DNA from: Arthrobacter sp. DWC3
GTDB lineage: Bacteria > Actinomycetota > Actinomycetes > Actinomycetales > Micrococcaceae
Reading direction: 5' to 3'
DNA length: 64,000 bases
NCBI RefSeq assembly: GCF_002929375.1
Contig: NZ_PJIP01000004.1
Coordinates: forward strand, 186,001-250,000
Of this stretch, positions 8,011-16,721 are shown one piece after another. Below the pieces are notes generated by a model that was not told the DNA's origin, made no database searches, and worked only from the letters and a program-made list of their open reading frames with translations. Each line of letters begins with the position of its first letter. Positions within the stretch are counted from its first letter, which is position 1. The position numbers were made by a program, and so were the translations under genes.

Positions 8011-8871
8011 TCAGCCCTGCCAGTGGGCGGGCGGCTGGATACGCTCGGGCAGCCGCGTGCGGCTGTCGCCCGACGCGGCGGCGACCTGCATCGGGGTGAG
8101 GAACAGCGCGCGTGAGAGGTCGGCTCCCTGCAGCCGGGCGTCGCGGAGGTCGGCTCCCAGCAGGTCCACCCAGCGCAGGTCCGCGCCCGTGAGATCCGCG
8201 GCGATGAGGTAGGCACCCCGGAGGTTCGCTCCCTGCAGCACCCGGCCGGCGAGGTCGGCGCCGAGGAGGTCCGCCCCGGGGACGAGGCGCCGTGGGACAC
8301 CTCTGCCGCCGGCCGCGGACCGGACGGCGACGCTCACGTCCTTCAGCGCCTCGCCGACCCGCTCGCGGAGCTCCGCGAGGTCGACGGCGTCGAGCCGGGC
8401 CGGCTCGAGGCGCGTCAGCCCGACGGTCTCCTCCGTCAGCGACGCGACCCCGGCGGCCGCCGAGTCCCCGACAGCGGGCGAGGACCGGCAGAGGTGCCGG
8501 GCCTCGTCGAGGTACCACAGCACCTCGTGGAGCTGGCGGACGATCGGGAAGGCGGCGAACATCGGCGCCCGCACCTCCGGGTGTTCGGTCCAGCTCCGCC
8601 CGCCGAACAGATCCTGGGCCACGTGCTGGCCGGCGCCGAAGCAATCGAAGACCGTGCAGCCCCTGTACCCCTCGCCGCGCAGCCGGGCGTGGATGGTGCA
8701 GGAGAAGTCGGCGGCGAGATTTCGGCAGGCCTGCCCGGCGGGCTTGTCGTGGGCGAAGTCCGTGGACCGCTCGAAGCCCAGCGCCGAGCAGCAGAGGGCG
8801 AAGCAGTTGCCGCAGTCGGCGCTCAGGGCGATGTCCGGGTGACCGGAGAGGTGCAGCGGGACGGCCGGCAC
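8011..8871 (-). CDS. Pentapeptide-repeat protein with N-terminal cysteine cluster
   Basis: 286 residues from a GTG at 8871 with ACAGGAG upstream; an in-frame extension is Pro/Arg-rich and unlikely to be translated. Residues 20-77 hold eight cysteines spaced C-x2-C-x3-CC-x20-C-x8-C-x13-C-x4-C, which look like a metal or Fe-S site. The middle ~100 residues are helical. From about residue 200 the A(D/N)LxG repeats (GADLLGADLAGR, QGANLRGAYL, GADLRWVDLLGADL) form a right-handed beta helix. The tail (FLTPMQVAAASGD, TRLPERIQPPAHW) is the usual C-cap of such proteins. The function is unknown; there is no signal peptide. Confidence 0.85.
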   Translation of the reverse strand: MPAVPLHLSGHPDIALSADCGNCFALCCSALGFERSTDFAHDKPAGQACRNLAADFSCTIHARLRGEGYRGCTVFDCFGAGQHVAQDLFGGRSWTEHPEVRAPMFAAFPIVRQLHEVLWYLDEARHLCRSSPAVGDSAAAGVASLTEETVGLTRLEPARLDAVDLAELRERVGEALKDVSVAVRSAAGGRGVPRRLVPGADLLGADLAGRVLQGANLRGAYLIAADLTGADLRWVDLLGADLRDARLQGADLSRALFLTPMQVAAASGDSRTRLPERIQPPAHWQG

Positions 8872-9147
8872 GGGCGCTCCTGTTCTCGGCTTCTCGGTGG
8901 GGGGGACGGCGGGACGGGGGACGGCGGGTGGCCGGCGTGACGGGGCCGACGGGTGGCCGGGCGGCCGGGCGGGTGACCTCGCCCGCCACCCCGGGATTCT
9001 CGCACCGATCCCCGGTGGCGCCAAGCGGAACCTCGCGGCGTCGTCGGCGGTTGTCAGGCCCGGTACCTGCTGTAACGGTGGGTTCGGGCGGCACCGCGGT
9101 CACCCGCCGGACCGGCGAGACGCCGTCCCGACCAGAAGGAGCAACGG

Positions 9148-10005
9148 ATGAACCTCGTGCACGCGATGCTGGACGGACTCGAGCAGGCCAAGGCGCTGGA
9201 CAGGATCGCCGACCCGATCGCCGCCGTGGTCGCGAAGGCGGTGCAGCCCCGGGCGATCCGCAACCTGCTCAGCGGGACCGCCATCGGCCATCACCTCCAC
9301 CCCATGCTCATCGTCGTCCCGTCGGGTGCGTGGAGCATGGCGTCGTTCCTCGACCTCACCGGGGGGAAGGACTCGCGGAAGGCCGCGGACATCCTCGTGA
9401 CCGTCGGCATCCTCTCGGCCGTGCCGACAGCGATCACGGGCCTGCACGACTGGTCGGACACGCAGGAGAAGGAGCGCCGGGTCGGGATCGTCCACGCCGC
9501 CGGGAACTCCCTCGCCCTCACGCTCTACACGGCGTCCGCCGTGGCCCGGGCGAAGGACCGGCGGGCCCTCGGGGTGCTGCTCGGCCTCGGCGGCCTCGGC
9601 TCCATGCTGTTCAGCGCGTTCCTGGGCGGCCACCTGAGCTACGCGAACGGCGTCAACGTGAACCGCACCGCCTGGCACGAGGCGCCCACCGACTGGACGC
9701 GCGTGGCGAGCGACGCCGACGTCGTCGAGGGCGGACGGCACACCGTACGGACCAACGGCGTGCCGATCCTGCTGCTGCGGCACGAGGGGAAGCTGACCGC
9801 GATGGACAGCGTTTGCAACCACCTCGGCGGGCCCCTGGAGGAGGGCACCATCGAGGACGGCTGCATCACGTGCCCGTGGCACCAGAGCATGTTCCGGCTC
9901 GACGACGGCAAGAACTACCGCGGTCCGGCGGCCGTGCCTCAGCCCGTCTACGAGACCCGGGTGACGGCCGACGGCTTCATCGAGCTGCGCCAGCCGGCGT
10001 CCTGA
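9148..10005 (+). CDS. DUF2231 membrane domain fused to a Rieske [2Fe-2S] domain
   Basis: 285 residues. Residues ~45-175 are a DUF2231-like membrane domain with about four helices, including HHLHPMLIVVPSGAW. Residues ~180-282 are a Rieske ferredoxin domain with the cluster ligands C223-x-H225 (VCNHLGG) and C242-x2-H245 (CPWHQS). Fusions of this kind are frequent in actinobacteria and probably pass electrons at the cytoplasmic face of the membrane; the partner is unknown. The start ATG at 9148 follows AGAAGGAGCAACGG. It is divergent from the pentapeptide-repeat gene and convergent with the MFS exporter, with a shared terminator. Confidence 0.9.
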   Translation: MNLVHAMLDGLEQAKALDRIADPIAAVVAKAVQPRAIRNLLSGTAIGHHLHPMLIVVPSGAWSMASFLDLTGGKDSRKAADILVTVGILSAVPTAITGLHDWSDTQEKERRVGIVHAAGNSLALTLYTASAVARAKDRRALGVLLGLGGLGSMLFSAFLGGHLSYANGVNVNRTAWHEAPTDWTRVASDADVVEGGRHTVRTNGVPILLLRHEGKLTAMDSVCNHLGGPLEEGTIEDGCITCPWHQSMFRLDDGKNYRGPAAVPQPVYETRVTADGFIELRQPAS

Positions 10006-10011
10006 GCGGGT

Positions 10012-10051
10012 CCCGCCCGGTGCACGAGGGCTCCTAGTGCACCGGGGCGGG
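10012..10051. terminator. Bidirectional intrinsic terminator
   Basis: Inverted repeat with 14/15-nt arms (CCCGCCCGGTGCAC and its partner, one bulged base) and an 11-nt loop between two convergent genes. The stop codon of the leftward MFS gene (10034-10036) lies in the loop. Confidence 0.8.
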
Positions 10052-11584
10052 TGAGTCGCCGGCCTCCTGCGGTGCCCGCACGAAGAACGAGGCGACGACG
10101 GCGAGCAGGAAGATCACCGCGCCGTACAGGAAAGCGGCACGGATGCCGCCCGCGAGAGCCGCGTCCTGGGCCACGCCCTCGCCGACCAGGGAGGTGCTCC
10201 GGATGGTCATCACCGAGATGAACAGGGCCGTGCCGGCGGCACCGGCCAGCTGCTGGGCGGTGCCGAAGACGGCGCTGCCGTGGGAGTACAGGTGCGGTTT
10301 GACCGACCCGAGGGCCGACGTCAGCAGCGGGGTGAACATGAGCGCGAGGCCCACGCTCAGGAGCACGTGCGCCACGAGGACCAGCCAGACCGGCGTGGTC
10401 TCGGTCACCTGGGTCATGGACCAGAACACGGCGCTGACCAGGAACGCACCCGGGACCAGCAGCACGCGGGGACCGCGGCGGTCGTAGATCCGCCCGACCA
10501 CGGGACCGAGCAGTCCCATGGCGAGGCCGCCCGGCAGGAGCAGGAGCCCGGAGACGAGCGGGTCCATCCCGAGCACGGTCTGCACGTAGATGGGGATGAG
10601 GATGATGGTGCCGAAGAGCGCCATCATGCTGACCGCGATCGCCACGATCGAGATGGTGAAGTTCCGCGAGGTGAACACGCGGAGGTCGAGCAGCGCGGCG
10701 TCGCGGCGCTGCAGCATGAGCTGCCGGGCCACGAAGAGGCCCAGCGCCACGATGCCGACCACCAGCGGGAGCCACGCCGGGACGGCGCTGCCGGTGGAGG
10801 CCTCGCCCAGCTGGCTGAGCCCGTAGATGATGCCGCCGAAGGCGAACGCTGAGAGGACGACGGACACGACGTCGATCGCCGACCGACGCGGCGTCGTCAC
10901 GTTCTGCATCTTCGCCGACCCGAAGCCGAGGGCTGCGAGCGAGATGGGCAGGACGAGCCAGAACATCCAGCGCCAGTCCAGCACGCTGAGGATGGCACCC
11001 GAGATGGTGGGGCCGAGCGCGGGTGCCACGGAGATGACGATCGAGATGTTGCCCATGATCTTGCCGCGCGAGGCCGGCGGTACCAGCGTCATGACCGTGG
11101 TCATGAGCAGGGGCATCATGATCGCGGTGCCGGTGGCCTGGACCACGCGGCCGACCACGAGGACCTCGAAGCCGGGAGCCAGGGCGGCGATCAGGGTGCC
11201 GAGGCTGAACAGGCCCATGGCCGCCATGAAGACCGGGCGCGTGTTGAAGCGCTGGAGCAGGTAGCCGGTCACGGGGATCACGACGGCCATGGTCAGCATG
11301 AACGCGGTGCTCAGCCACTGGCCGGCGCCCACGGTGATGCCGAGGTCCTCGACGAGCCGGGGGATCGCGACGCCCATGATGGTCTCGTTCAGGATCACCA
11401 CGAACGCCGAGATGAGCAGGAGCGTGATGACGAGCTTGTCGCGGGCCGGCAGGGCGTCCTGCACGCCGGCGGAGTGCCGCGAGGAGGCGCGGAAGGCGTC
11501 GGGCTTCGCTGCGGTGCCGGGCAGGGCGACGGCGTCGGGAACGGGGAGCGCGTCGGAGACGCGGGAGGGGGGACTCTGGGCCAT
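10034..11584 (-). CDS. MFS drug exporter, DHA2 (EmrB/QacA) family
   Basis: 516 residues from the ATG at 11584; a longer TTG-start frame adds 37 low-complexity residues and is less likely. Fourteen or so hydrophobic segments are visible. DHA2 signatures include LNETIMGVAIPRLVEDLGI in helix 1, WLSTAFMLTMAVVIPVTGYL in helix 2 and the motif C-like APALGPTISGAILS. The family exports cationic or lipophilic drugs in exchange for protons. No regulator gene is adjacent, and the divergent neighbour is a thioesterase. Substrate unknown. Confidence 0.9.
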   Translation of the reverse strand: MAQSPPSRVSDALPVPDAVALPGTAAKPDAFRASSRHSAGVQDALPARDKLVITLLLISAFVVILNETIMGVAIPRLVEDLGITVGAGQWLSTAFMLTMAVVIPVTGYLLQRFNTRPVFMAAMGLFSLGTLIAALAPGFEVLVVGRVVQATGTAIMMPLLMTTVMTLVPPASRGKIMGNISIVISVAPALGPTISGAILSVLDWRWMFWLVLPISLAALGFGSAKMQNVTTPRRSAIDVVSVVLSAFAFGGIIYGLSQLGEASTGSAVPAWLPLVVGIVALGLFVARQLMLQRRDAALLDLRVFTSRNFTISIVAIAVSMMALFGTIILIPIYVQTVLGMDPLVSGLLLLPGGLAMGLLGPVVGRIYDRRGPRVLLVPGAFLVSAVFWSMTQVTETTPVWLVLVAHVLLSVGLALMFTPLLTSALGSVKPHLYSHGSAVFGTAQQLAGAAGTALFISVMTIRSTSLVGEGVAQDAALAGGIRAAFLYGAVIFLLAVVASFFVRAPQEAGDSPAPVH

Positions 11585-11892
11585 GGGTGATCCGCTCGGT
11601 TCGATCTGCTGCTGCTCCACGGGAGGGAGCTCTTCGGGGGTGCCGGGCCGGTGGAGGGGACCCGGCCGGGCCACGGGGGAAGGTGGTCCGGTCAATCAAC
11701 TGAACCCCGGCCGCCGGAAGTCTATTCCGGCGATCCGCCTCGCGCCACCGCAGGGCCGTCGCTGCGGGGCTGCGGGGGAGCGCTGCTCCGCTAGCATGGG
11801 GCGGGTGCGCCGCCCCTGACCCTGCCGGCCGCCGGTTCGCCCGGCAGTCCCGTCGGCGCCGCCCCCGCTTCCCCCTGACGAAGGAGTTCCCC
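11585..11892. other. Divergent intergenic region
   Basis: 308 bp between the MFS exporter and the thioesterase gene. It holds the poorly supported upstream extension of the MFS gene (to 11695). It also holds a TAGCAT box at 11792-11797 followed at once by a GC-rich hairpin (GGGGCGG...CCGCCCC), which could mark a rightward transcription start about 90 nt before the thioesterase. I see no gene here. Confidence 0.4.
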
Positions 11893-12669
11893 GTGCCTGA
11901 TTCTTTCTACCGCGATCTCGGCGGCGGAAGATTCGACTCGACCATCCACGCGCAGGGTGCCTGGAACCCGGAGGAGCAGCACATGGCTCCCATCTCCGGT
12001 CTCCTCACGCAGTGCCTGCTGGAGTGCGCGCCCCGCGAGGGGATGCAGCTCAGCCGCCTCAGCTTCGACATCTTCGGCATGATCCCCGGCGGCGAGTTCG
12101 AGGTGACCACCGCCGTCGTGCGACCGGGACGCACCATCGAACTCCTCGAGGCCCGCATGGAGGCCGGCGGGCGCACCGCCATCGTCGCGAAGGCGTGGCG
12201 GCTCGGCACCCAGGACACCTCGGAGGTCGCCGCCGTGGAGGACCCCCGCATCCCGGGACCGGAGGAGGCCGGACCGCACGAGGGCATGACCGCGTGGCCC
12301 GGCGGTTTCATCCGGTCCCTCGAGGTGCGCGTGGTCCCCGGGCACCGCCCCGGCCGCGGCCAGGTGTGGCTGAGGAACCCCCACGCGATGGTCGACGGAC
12401 AGCAGACTCCCGACGTCGTGCGCCTCGTCGGCATGATGGACGCCGCCAACGGCATCGCGACCCGCGTGCCGCCCGGGGGCGACAGCTGGATGTACCCGAA
12501 CGTCGACCTCCAGATCCACCTGCACCGTATGCCGCGCGGCGAGTGGCTGGGCCTCGACACCCGCGTCACCTTCGGCGAGCACGGGGTGGGCCTCACCTCG
12601 AGCGTGGTGCACGACCTCGACGGCCCCTTCGGCCGCGTGGAGCAGATCCTGACCGTCAGGAAACTCTGA
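11893..12669 (+). CDS. Acyl-CoA thioesterase-like (double hotdog) protein
   Basis: 258 residues from a GTG at 11893 with AAGGAG 7 nt upstream. The N-terminal half (STIHAQGAWNPEEQHMAPISG) and the C-terminal half (PNVDLQIHLHRMPRGEWLGLDT) each match one hotdog of the TesB-like PF13622 group, with the conserved LDTRVTFGEHGVGL segment near the end. Such enzymes hydrolyse acyl-CoA thioesters; the chain-length preference cannot be read from sequence. It is followed at 120 bp by a DUF427 gene on the same strand. Confidence 0.8.
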   Translation: MPDSFYRDLGGGRFDSTIHAQGAWNPEEQHMAPISGLLTQCLLECAPREGMQLSRLSFDIFGMIPGGEFEVTTAVVRPGRTIELLEARMEAGGRTAIVAKAWRLGTQDTSEVAAVEDPRIPGPEEAGPHEGMTAWPGGFIRSLEVRVVPGHRPGRGQVWLRNPHAMVDGQQTPDVVRLVGMMDAANGIATRVPPGGDSWMYPNVDLQIHLHRMPRGEWLGLDTRVTFGEHGVGLTSSVVHDLDGPFGRVEQILTVRKL

Positions 12670-12789
12670 CCCCTCCCCCCGCGTCGGAATGCTCCGCCGG
12701 GTCCGACCGTTGCACCCGCTGTGACCGCCGTCGCCGGCGGGAACCGTCACCGCACCCACGCGCCCGTGGGGACCGTAGGAGGAGGAAGC

Positions 12790-13074
12790 ATGCCGAAAGC
12801 AGTGTGGAAGGACACGGTGGTCGCGGAGTCCGCGGACACCATCATGGTCGAGGGGAACCACTACTTCCCGCCGGAGTCGATCGCGCACGAGTACTTCGTC
12901 CCGTCCGAGAAGCACACCGTCTGCCACTGGAAGGGGACGGCCAGCTACTTCAGCCTGGAGGTCGACGGCGAGCGCAATACGGATGCCGCCTGGATCTATC
13001 CGGAGCCGAAAGAAGCGGCGGAGAACATCCGCGGTCACTACGCTTTCTGGAAGGGCGTCACGGTCACCGACTGA
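12790..13074 (+). CDS. DUF427 domain protein
   Basis: 94 residues starting at an ATG with AGGAGGA directly upstream. It is a complete DUF427 domain: VWKDTVVAESADTIMVEGNHYFP, then HTVCHWKGTASYFSLEV and AAWIYPEP. This small beta-tent fold is widespread in actinobacteria and has no established biochemical role. A strong hairpin follows the stop codon within 15 bp, so the gene ends its transcription unit. Confidence 0.92.
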   Translation: MPKAVWKDTVVAESADTIMVEGNHYFPPESIAHEYFVPSEKHTVCHWKGTASYFSLEVDGERNTDAAWIYPEPKEAAENIRGHYAFWKGVTVTD

Positions 13075-13088
13075 TCGGTACGGCATGG

Positions 13089-13121
13089 AAAGGGGCGCCG
13101 TCCTGCCGACGGCGTCCCTTT
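13089..13121 (+). terminator. Intrinsic terminator after the DUF427 gene
   Basis: 14-bp stem with one G.T pair (AAAGGGGCGCCGTC and partner) and a 5-nt loop. It lies 15 bp after the DUF427 stop; the right arm ends in TTT. Confidence 0.7.
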
Positions 13122-13193
13122 CCCGTGCCGGCGGCGCGGGCACCGGCCCACACGACGACGGCGCCCCCGGGGCGCACACACGAAGGAGTACCC

Positions 13194-14225
13194 ATGGAGT
13201 ACCGCAAACTCGGCAACAGCGGCACCTCGGTGTCCCACCTGGCCCTCGGCACGATGACCTTCGGCGCGGAATCGGACGAGGCGGCATCCCACGCGATCCT
13301 CTCCGACTACGCCGCTGCGGGCGGCAACCTGATCGACACCGCGGACGTCTACACCGCGGGCACGTCCGAGGACATCATCGGCCGATGGCTCGCCGCGCAC
13401 CCCGCCGAGCGCGACCGCATGGTCCTGGCGTCCAAGGGCCGGTTCCCGATGGGCGACGACGTCAACGACCTCGGCCTGTCCCGCCGCCACCTCCGCCGCG
13501 CTCTCGACGCCTCGCTGACCCGCCTCGGCGTCGACCACATCGACCTGTACCAGGTGCACTCGTGGGATCCGCTGACGCCCCTCGAGGAGACTCTCGGCTT
13601 CCTGGACGAGGCCGTGGTGCAGGGCAAGATCGGCTACTACGGGTTCTCGAACTACACGGGCTGGCAGCTCACGAAGGCCGTGATGATCGCCCGCCAGCGC
13701 GGCTATTCGCTGCCGGTCACCCTGCAGCCGCAGTACTCGCTGCTCGTGCGGGAGATCGAGGCGGAGATCGTTCCCGCCGTGCTCGACGCCGGCATGGGCA
13801 TGCTCCCGTGGTCCCCGCTGGGCGGCGGCTGGCTGACCGGCAAGTACACCCGGGACACCGAACCGACCGGCGCCACCCGGCTCGGCGAGAACCCGCAGCG
13901 CGGCATGGAGGCGTGGGAGAAGCGCAACGCGCAGGAGCGGACCTGGCGGATCATCGACGCGGTGACCGGGATCGCGGGCGAGCGCGGCGTCAACGCCTCG
14001 CACGTCGCCCTGGCCTGGGTGGCCGCCCAGCCGGCCGTGACGTCCGTGATCCTGGGCGCCCGCACGCAGGAGCAGCTGGCCGACAACCTCGCCTCGTCGG
14101 GACTGGAGCTGACGGCCGGGGAGCTCGCGCGGCTCGACGAGGTCAGTGCGCCGGCCTTCAGCGACTACCCCTACGGGACGCCGGGCATCGAGCAGCGCAG
14201 CCGCCGGATCGACGGCGGCCGCTAG
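13194..14225 (+). CDS. Aldo/keto reductase
   Basis: 343 residues. The N-terminus MEYRKLGNSGTSVSHLALGTMTFG is the classic start of the AKR TIM barrel. The catalytic D-Y-K-H tetrad is present: D and Y in NLIDTADVYTAGTSE, K in LASKGRF and H in YQVHSWDP. The NADPH-site segment near the C-terminus (VILGARTQEQLADNL) fits the YajO/AKR11-13 branch. It probably reduces aldehydes or ketones with NADPH in the cytoplasm; the substrate is unknown. The ATG at 13194 has GAAGGAG upstream. Confidence 0.92.
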   Translation: MEYRKLGNSGTSVSHLALGTMTFGAESDEAASHAILSDYAAAGGNLIDTADVYTAGTSEDIIGRWLAAHPAERDRMVLASKGRFPMGDDVNDLGLSRRHLRRALDASLTRLGVDHIDLYQVHSWDPLTPLEETLGFLDEAVVQGKIGYYGFSNYTGWQLTKAVMIARQRGYSLPVTLQPQYSLLVREIEAEIVPAVLDAGMGMLPWSPLGGGWLTGKYTRDTEPTGATRLGENPQRGMEAWEKRNAQERTWRIIDAVTGIAGERGVNASHVALAWVAAQPAVTSVILGARTQEQLADNLASSGLELTAGELARLDEVSAPAFSDYPYGTPGIEQRSRRIDGGR

Positions 14226-14237
14226 GCGGTAGTGTCC

Positions 14238-14270
14238 GCGGGGCCGGCCGACGCGACGGCCGGTCCCCGC
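14238..14270 (+). terminator. Probable terminator after the aldo/keto reductase
   Basis: GC-rich inverted repeat (GCGGGGCCGGCC and partner with one bulged base) starting 12 bp after the stop codon. It has no T-tract, so confidence is moderate. Confidence 0.5.
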
Positions 14271-14477
14271 GTTCGGGTGGCCGTCCCTGCCGCACGTCCC
14301 CGGACCGCAAGCCGACCCGTCCGGCCTCCCGCTAGCCGACCCCGCGTCCCATTGCAACCGGGACCGCAGGACCTCGCGGAACCTGGACTCCCGTGTGTGG
14401 CCGGAAGGGGACCCGTGCGTGCCGGCGCGCTGATCGCCCCGCTCGCCGTGGCCGCGACGGCCTGCAAGGGGGAACCG

Positions 14478-15190
14478 ATGGACAGCACGCGACACGGACC
14501 TGCGGCGGACCCCGCCGTCCTGACGGAGCGCCCCGAGCACCCGGCCCCGGGACCGCGGTGGCGCCCGGTGTACACGCCCTCGGCGTTGCCGCATCCCGGG
14601 ACCCGATCGTATTCGTCCCCGAGTCCTTGCGCACGGACGCATCCGTCCCTCTCCTCGTGGCACTGCACGGCGCCGGTGGGGACGCCCCGGGCGGCCTGTC
14701 CGTGCTGCGCGTCGCGGCCGAGGCGCTGGGAATCCTGATCCTCGCCCCCGCCTCCCGCGCCGCGACCTGGGATGCGGTCCGCGGCGGCTTCGGCCCCGAC
14801 ACCGTCGTCATCGACCGGGCCCTCGAGAAGGTGTTCTCCTTCGTTCCCGTGAACCCGCAGCGCGTCGGCGTCGCCGGTTTCTCCGACGGGGCGTCCTACG
14901 CGCTGGGCCTCGGCCTCGCCAACGGCGACCTCTTCCGCAAGGTCGTCGCGTTCTCGCCGGGCTTCGTTCCCCCGGGCCCGCAGAACGGGCAGCCTGCCGT
15001 CTTCATTGCGCACGGCACGCAGGACGCCGTCCTGCCCACCGACGCCACGAGCAGGCGAATAGTCCCTGTCCTCAAGCGCCGTGGGAACGACGTCGCCTAC
15101 CGCGAGTTCGACGGCCCGCACACGGTTCCGCCCGCCATCGCCCTCGAGGCGGGGCTGTGGCTGGACTGGACGGCGAGGCCGACGCCCTGA
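14478..15190 (+). CDS. Alpha/beta hydrolase (esterase/PHB-depolymerase-like) with apparent frameshift near 14,555
   Basis: The main part, read to 15190, is a hydrolase: VPLLVALHGAGGDA (oxyanion hole), GVAGFSDGASYAL (G-x-S-x-G nucleophile), AHGTQDAVLP (acid) and EFDGPHTVPP (His). In that frame there is no good start. The upstream sequence in the next frame has an ATG at 14478 with AAGGGGG before it and higher third-position GC, reading MDSTRHGP...LTERPEHPAPG. Adding one base near 14,555 would join it cleanly to TAVAPGVHALGV. A GTG at 14415, also with a Shine-Dalgarno sequence, would add a lipoprotein-like leader ending VAATAC. Either a real frameshift or a sequencing error; the alternative is an internal GTG start with a shorter product. 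Confidence 0.6.
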
Positions 15191-15305
15191 CGGTGGATCC
15201 TCCGACCGCCCCACCGCCCGGACGAAGACCCTGCCGGTCCTCACGGCCAGCGTCTCCGCGCCTCTGACCCGGCCTGCAGCGGCTCATCGACCGCTTCGCA
15301 CTGCC

Positions 15306-15311
15306 TACGAT
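15306..15311 (+). promoter_or_regulatory. -10 box (TACGAT) before the lipoate ligase-like gene
   Basis: TACGAT lies 6 nt before the ATG at 15318, the spacing at which transcription would begin at or near the start codon. The intervening GGAGGG could also serve as a ribosome site. No clear -35 is seen. Confidence 0.5.
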
Positions 15312-15317
15312 GGAGGG

Positions 15318-16055
15318 ATGAGCACTCCGTGGAAGGGCGCACCCGAGCTGGAGGTCGTCGTCGACCCTGTCGCGGACGACGCGTCCGGCGAACTCGACCG
15401 GGGTGTCGAACTGCTGCGCGAGGTTGCCGCCGGCACCCGGCCGCCGACGCTCCGCCTCTACCGTCCGAGCCCCACCGTCGCGTTCGGGCAGCGGGACGCG
15501 CGGCTCCCGGGCTTCGACGCGGCGAGCCGGTCGGCGGCCGCGCGCGGCTTCGTGCCGCTCGTCCGCAGGGCCGGAGGTCGCGCCGCCGCGTACCACCGGG
15601 GGTGCCTCATCGTCGACCACACCGAGCCGGCGCACGACGCCATCGCCGGCACGCGGTCACGGTTCGCGGCGTTCGGCGACTTCTTCGCGGACGTGCTCGC
15701 CGGCGTGGGCCTCGACGCCGGGGTGGGCGAGGTGCCCGGCGAGTACTGCCCCGGGGAGTTCAGCGTGCACGGCCGGCGCGACGGCGTGCCCGCGGTCAAG
15801 CTAGTCGGTACCGCCCAGCGCGTGATCGCCGGCGCCTGGCTGTTCTCGTCCGTCGTGGTCGTCGAGGACGCCGAGCCCCTGCGGGCGGTGCTCACCGACG
15901 TCTACTCGGACCTGGGCCTCGCCTGGCTGCCGCCGACGGCCGGTGCGGCGGAGGATCTCGTACCGGGCGTGACGGTCGATGCCGTCGAGGCCGCACTGCT
16001 CGCGGCCTACGGCGCCGTGGTGCGCCTCGAACGCTCGGCGCCTCACCCCGCCTGA
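15318..16055 (+). CDS. Lipoate-protein ligase A family protein
   Basis: 245 residues. LRLYRPSPTVAFGQRDARLPGF and PLVRRAGGRAAAYHRG match the BPL/LplA/LipB catalytic fold, in which the RR-x-GGR-x-A-x-H segment forms the lipoyl-AMP site (family members usually have RRxSGGGAVxH). The lysine expected in the catalytic strand is in VKLVGTAQRVIAGAWLFSS. It would attach lipoate or a related acyl group to a protein lysine in the cytoplasm; some members are octanoyl transferases or amidotransferases. It stands alone between the hydrolase and the convergent MBL gene. Confidence 0.8.
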   Translation: MSTPWKGAPELEVVVDPVADDASGELDRGVELLREVAAGTRPPTLRLYRPSPTVAFGQRDARLPGFDAASRSAAARGFVPLVRRAGGRAAAYHRGCLIVDHTEPAHDAIAGTRSRFAAFGDFFADVLAGVGLDAGVGEVPGEYCPGEFSVHGRRDGVPAVKLVGTAQRVIAGAWLFSSVVVVEDAEPLRAVLTDVYSDLGLAWLPPTAGAAEDLVPGVTVDAVEAALLAAYGAVVRLERSAPHPA

Positions 16056-16091
16056 ACCGTGGGACGCTCCACCGGGACGTCGTTCGGCCCC

Positions 16092-16721
16092 TCAGTGCCC
16101 CCGTTTGATCCATTCCTCGAGGTGCGGGGCCTCGTCGCCGATCGTCGTACTGTCGCCGTGCCCGGTCCGGGCGATCGTCCCCGGCGGCAGCGTGAGCAGG
16201 CGTGTGCGGATGGAGTCGATGATGGTCGGGAAGTCGCTGTACGAACGCCCTGTCGCGCCTGGGCCGCCCTGGAAGAGCGTGTCACCCGTGAAGACGGTAC
16301 CGGCCTCCTCGAGGTAGTAGCAGACCGACCCGGGTGAATGTCCGGGCGTGTGCAGTGCGGTCAGGGTCACCCCGGCGACGTCGATGGTGTCGCCATCGCT
16401 GATCGACTGGTCCGGGCTCAGCGCGGGGAACACCATGTCCCAGAGCTCCCGGTCGCCGTCGTGCAGGTGGATCGGTGCGTGGACGGCGTCGACGAGGTCG
16501 GCGACGGCCCGGATGTGGTCGTCGTGCGCGTGGGTCAGGAGGATCGCCCGCACGGTGCGCCCGTTGACCTGCTCCACGATCGCCGCGGCGTCGTGCGGGG
16601 CGTCGATGATCACGCACTCGTCGTCGTCGCCCACGATCCACACGTTGTTGTCCACGTCCCAGGTGCCGCCGTCGAGCGAGAACGTGCCCGACGTGACGAG
16701 GTGCTCCACGCGCGCGGCCAT
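16092..16721 (-). CDS. MBL-fold metallo-hydrolase next to mscR (candidate S-formylmycothiol hydrolase)
   Basis: 209 residues. The metallo-beta-lactamase motif is THAHDDH, followed by HTPGHSPGSVCYY and FTGDTLFQGG, giving the glyoxalase II-like di-metal site; a final GHGDSTTIGDE supplies the last histidine. Its ATG overlaps the stop of the mycothiol-dependent dehydrogenase gene (TGATG), so both are one translational unit. This pairing is conserved in actinobacteria and suggests hydrolysis of the S-formylmycothiol made by MscR, or of other mycothiol thioesters. The exact substrate is an inference from context. Confidence 0.85.
   Translation of the reverse strand: MAARVEHLVTSGTFSLDGGTWDVDNNVWIVGDDDECVIIDAPHDAAAIVEQVNGRTVRAILLTHAHDDHIRAVADLVDAVHAPIHLHDGDRELWDMVFPALSPDQSISDGDTIDVAGVTLTALHTPGHSPGSVCYYLEEAGTVFTGDTLFQGGPGATGRSYSDFPTIIDSIRTRLLTLPPGTIARTGHGDSTTIGDEAPHLEEWIKRGH

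Noticed and set aside
11585-11695. TTG-start extension of the MFS exporter
   Set aside because: The 37 extra residues are low complexity. The ATG at 11584 gives a normal DHA2 length.
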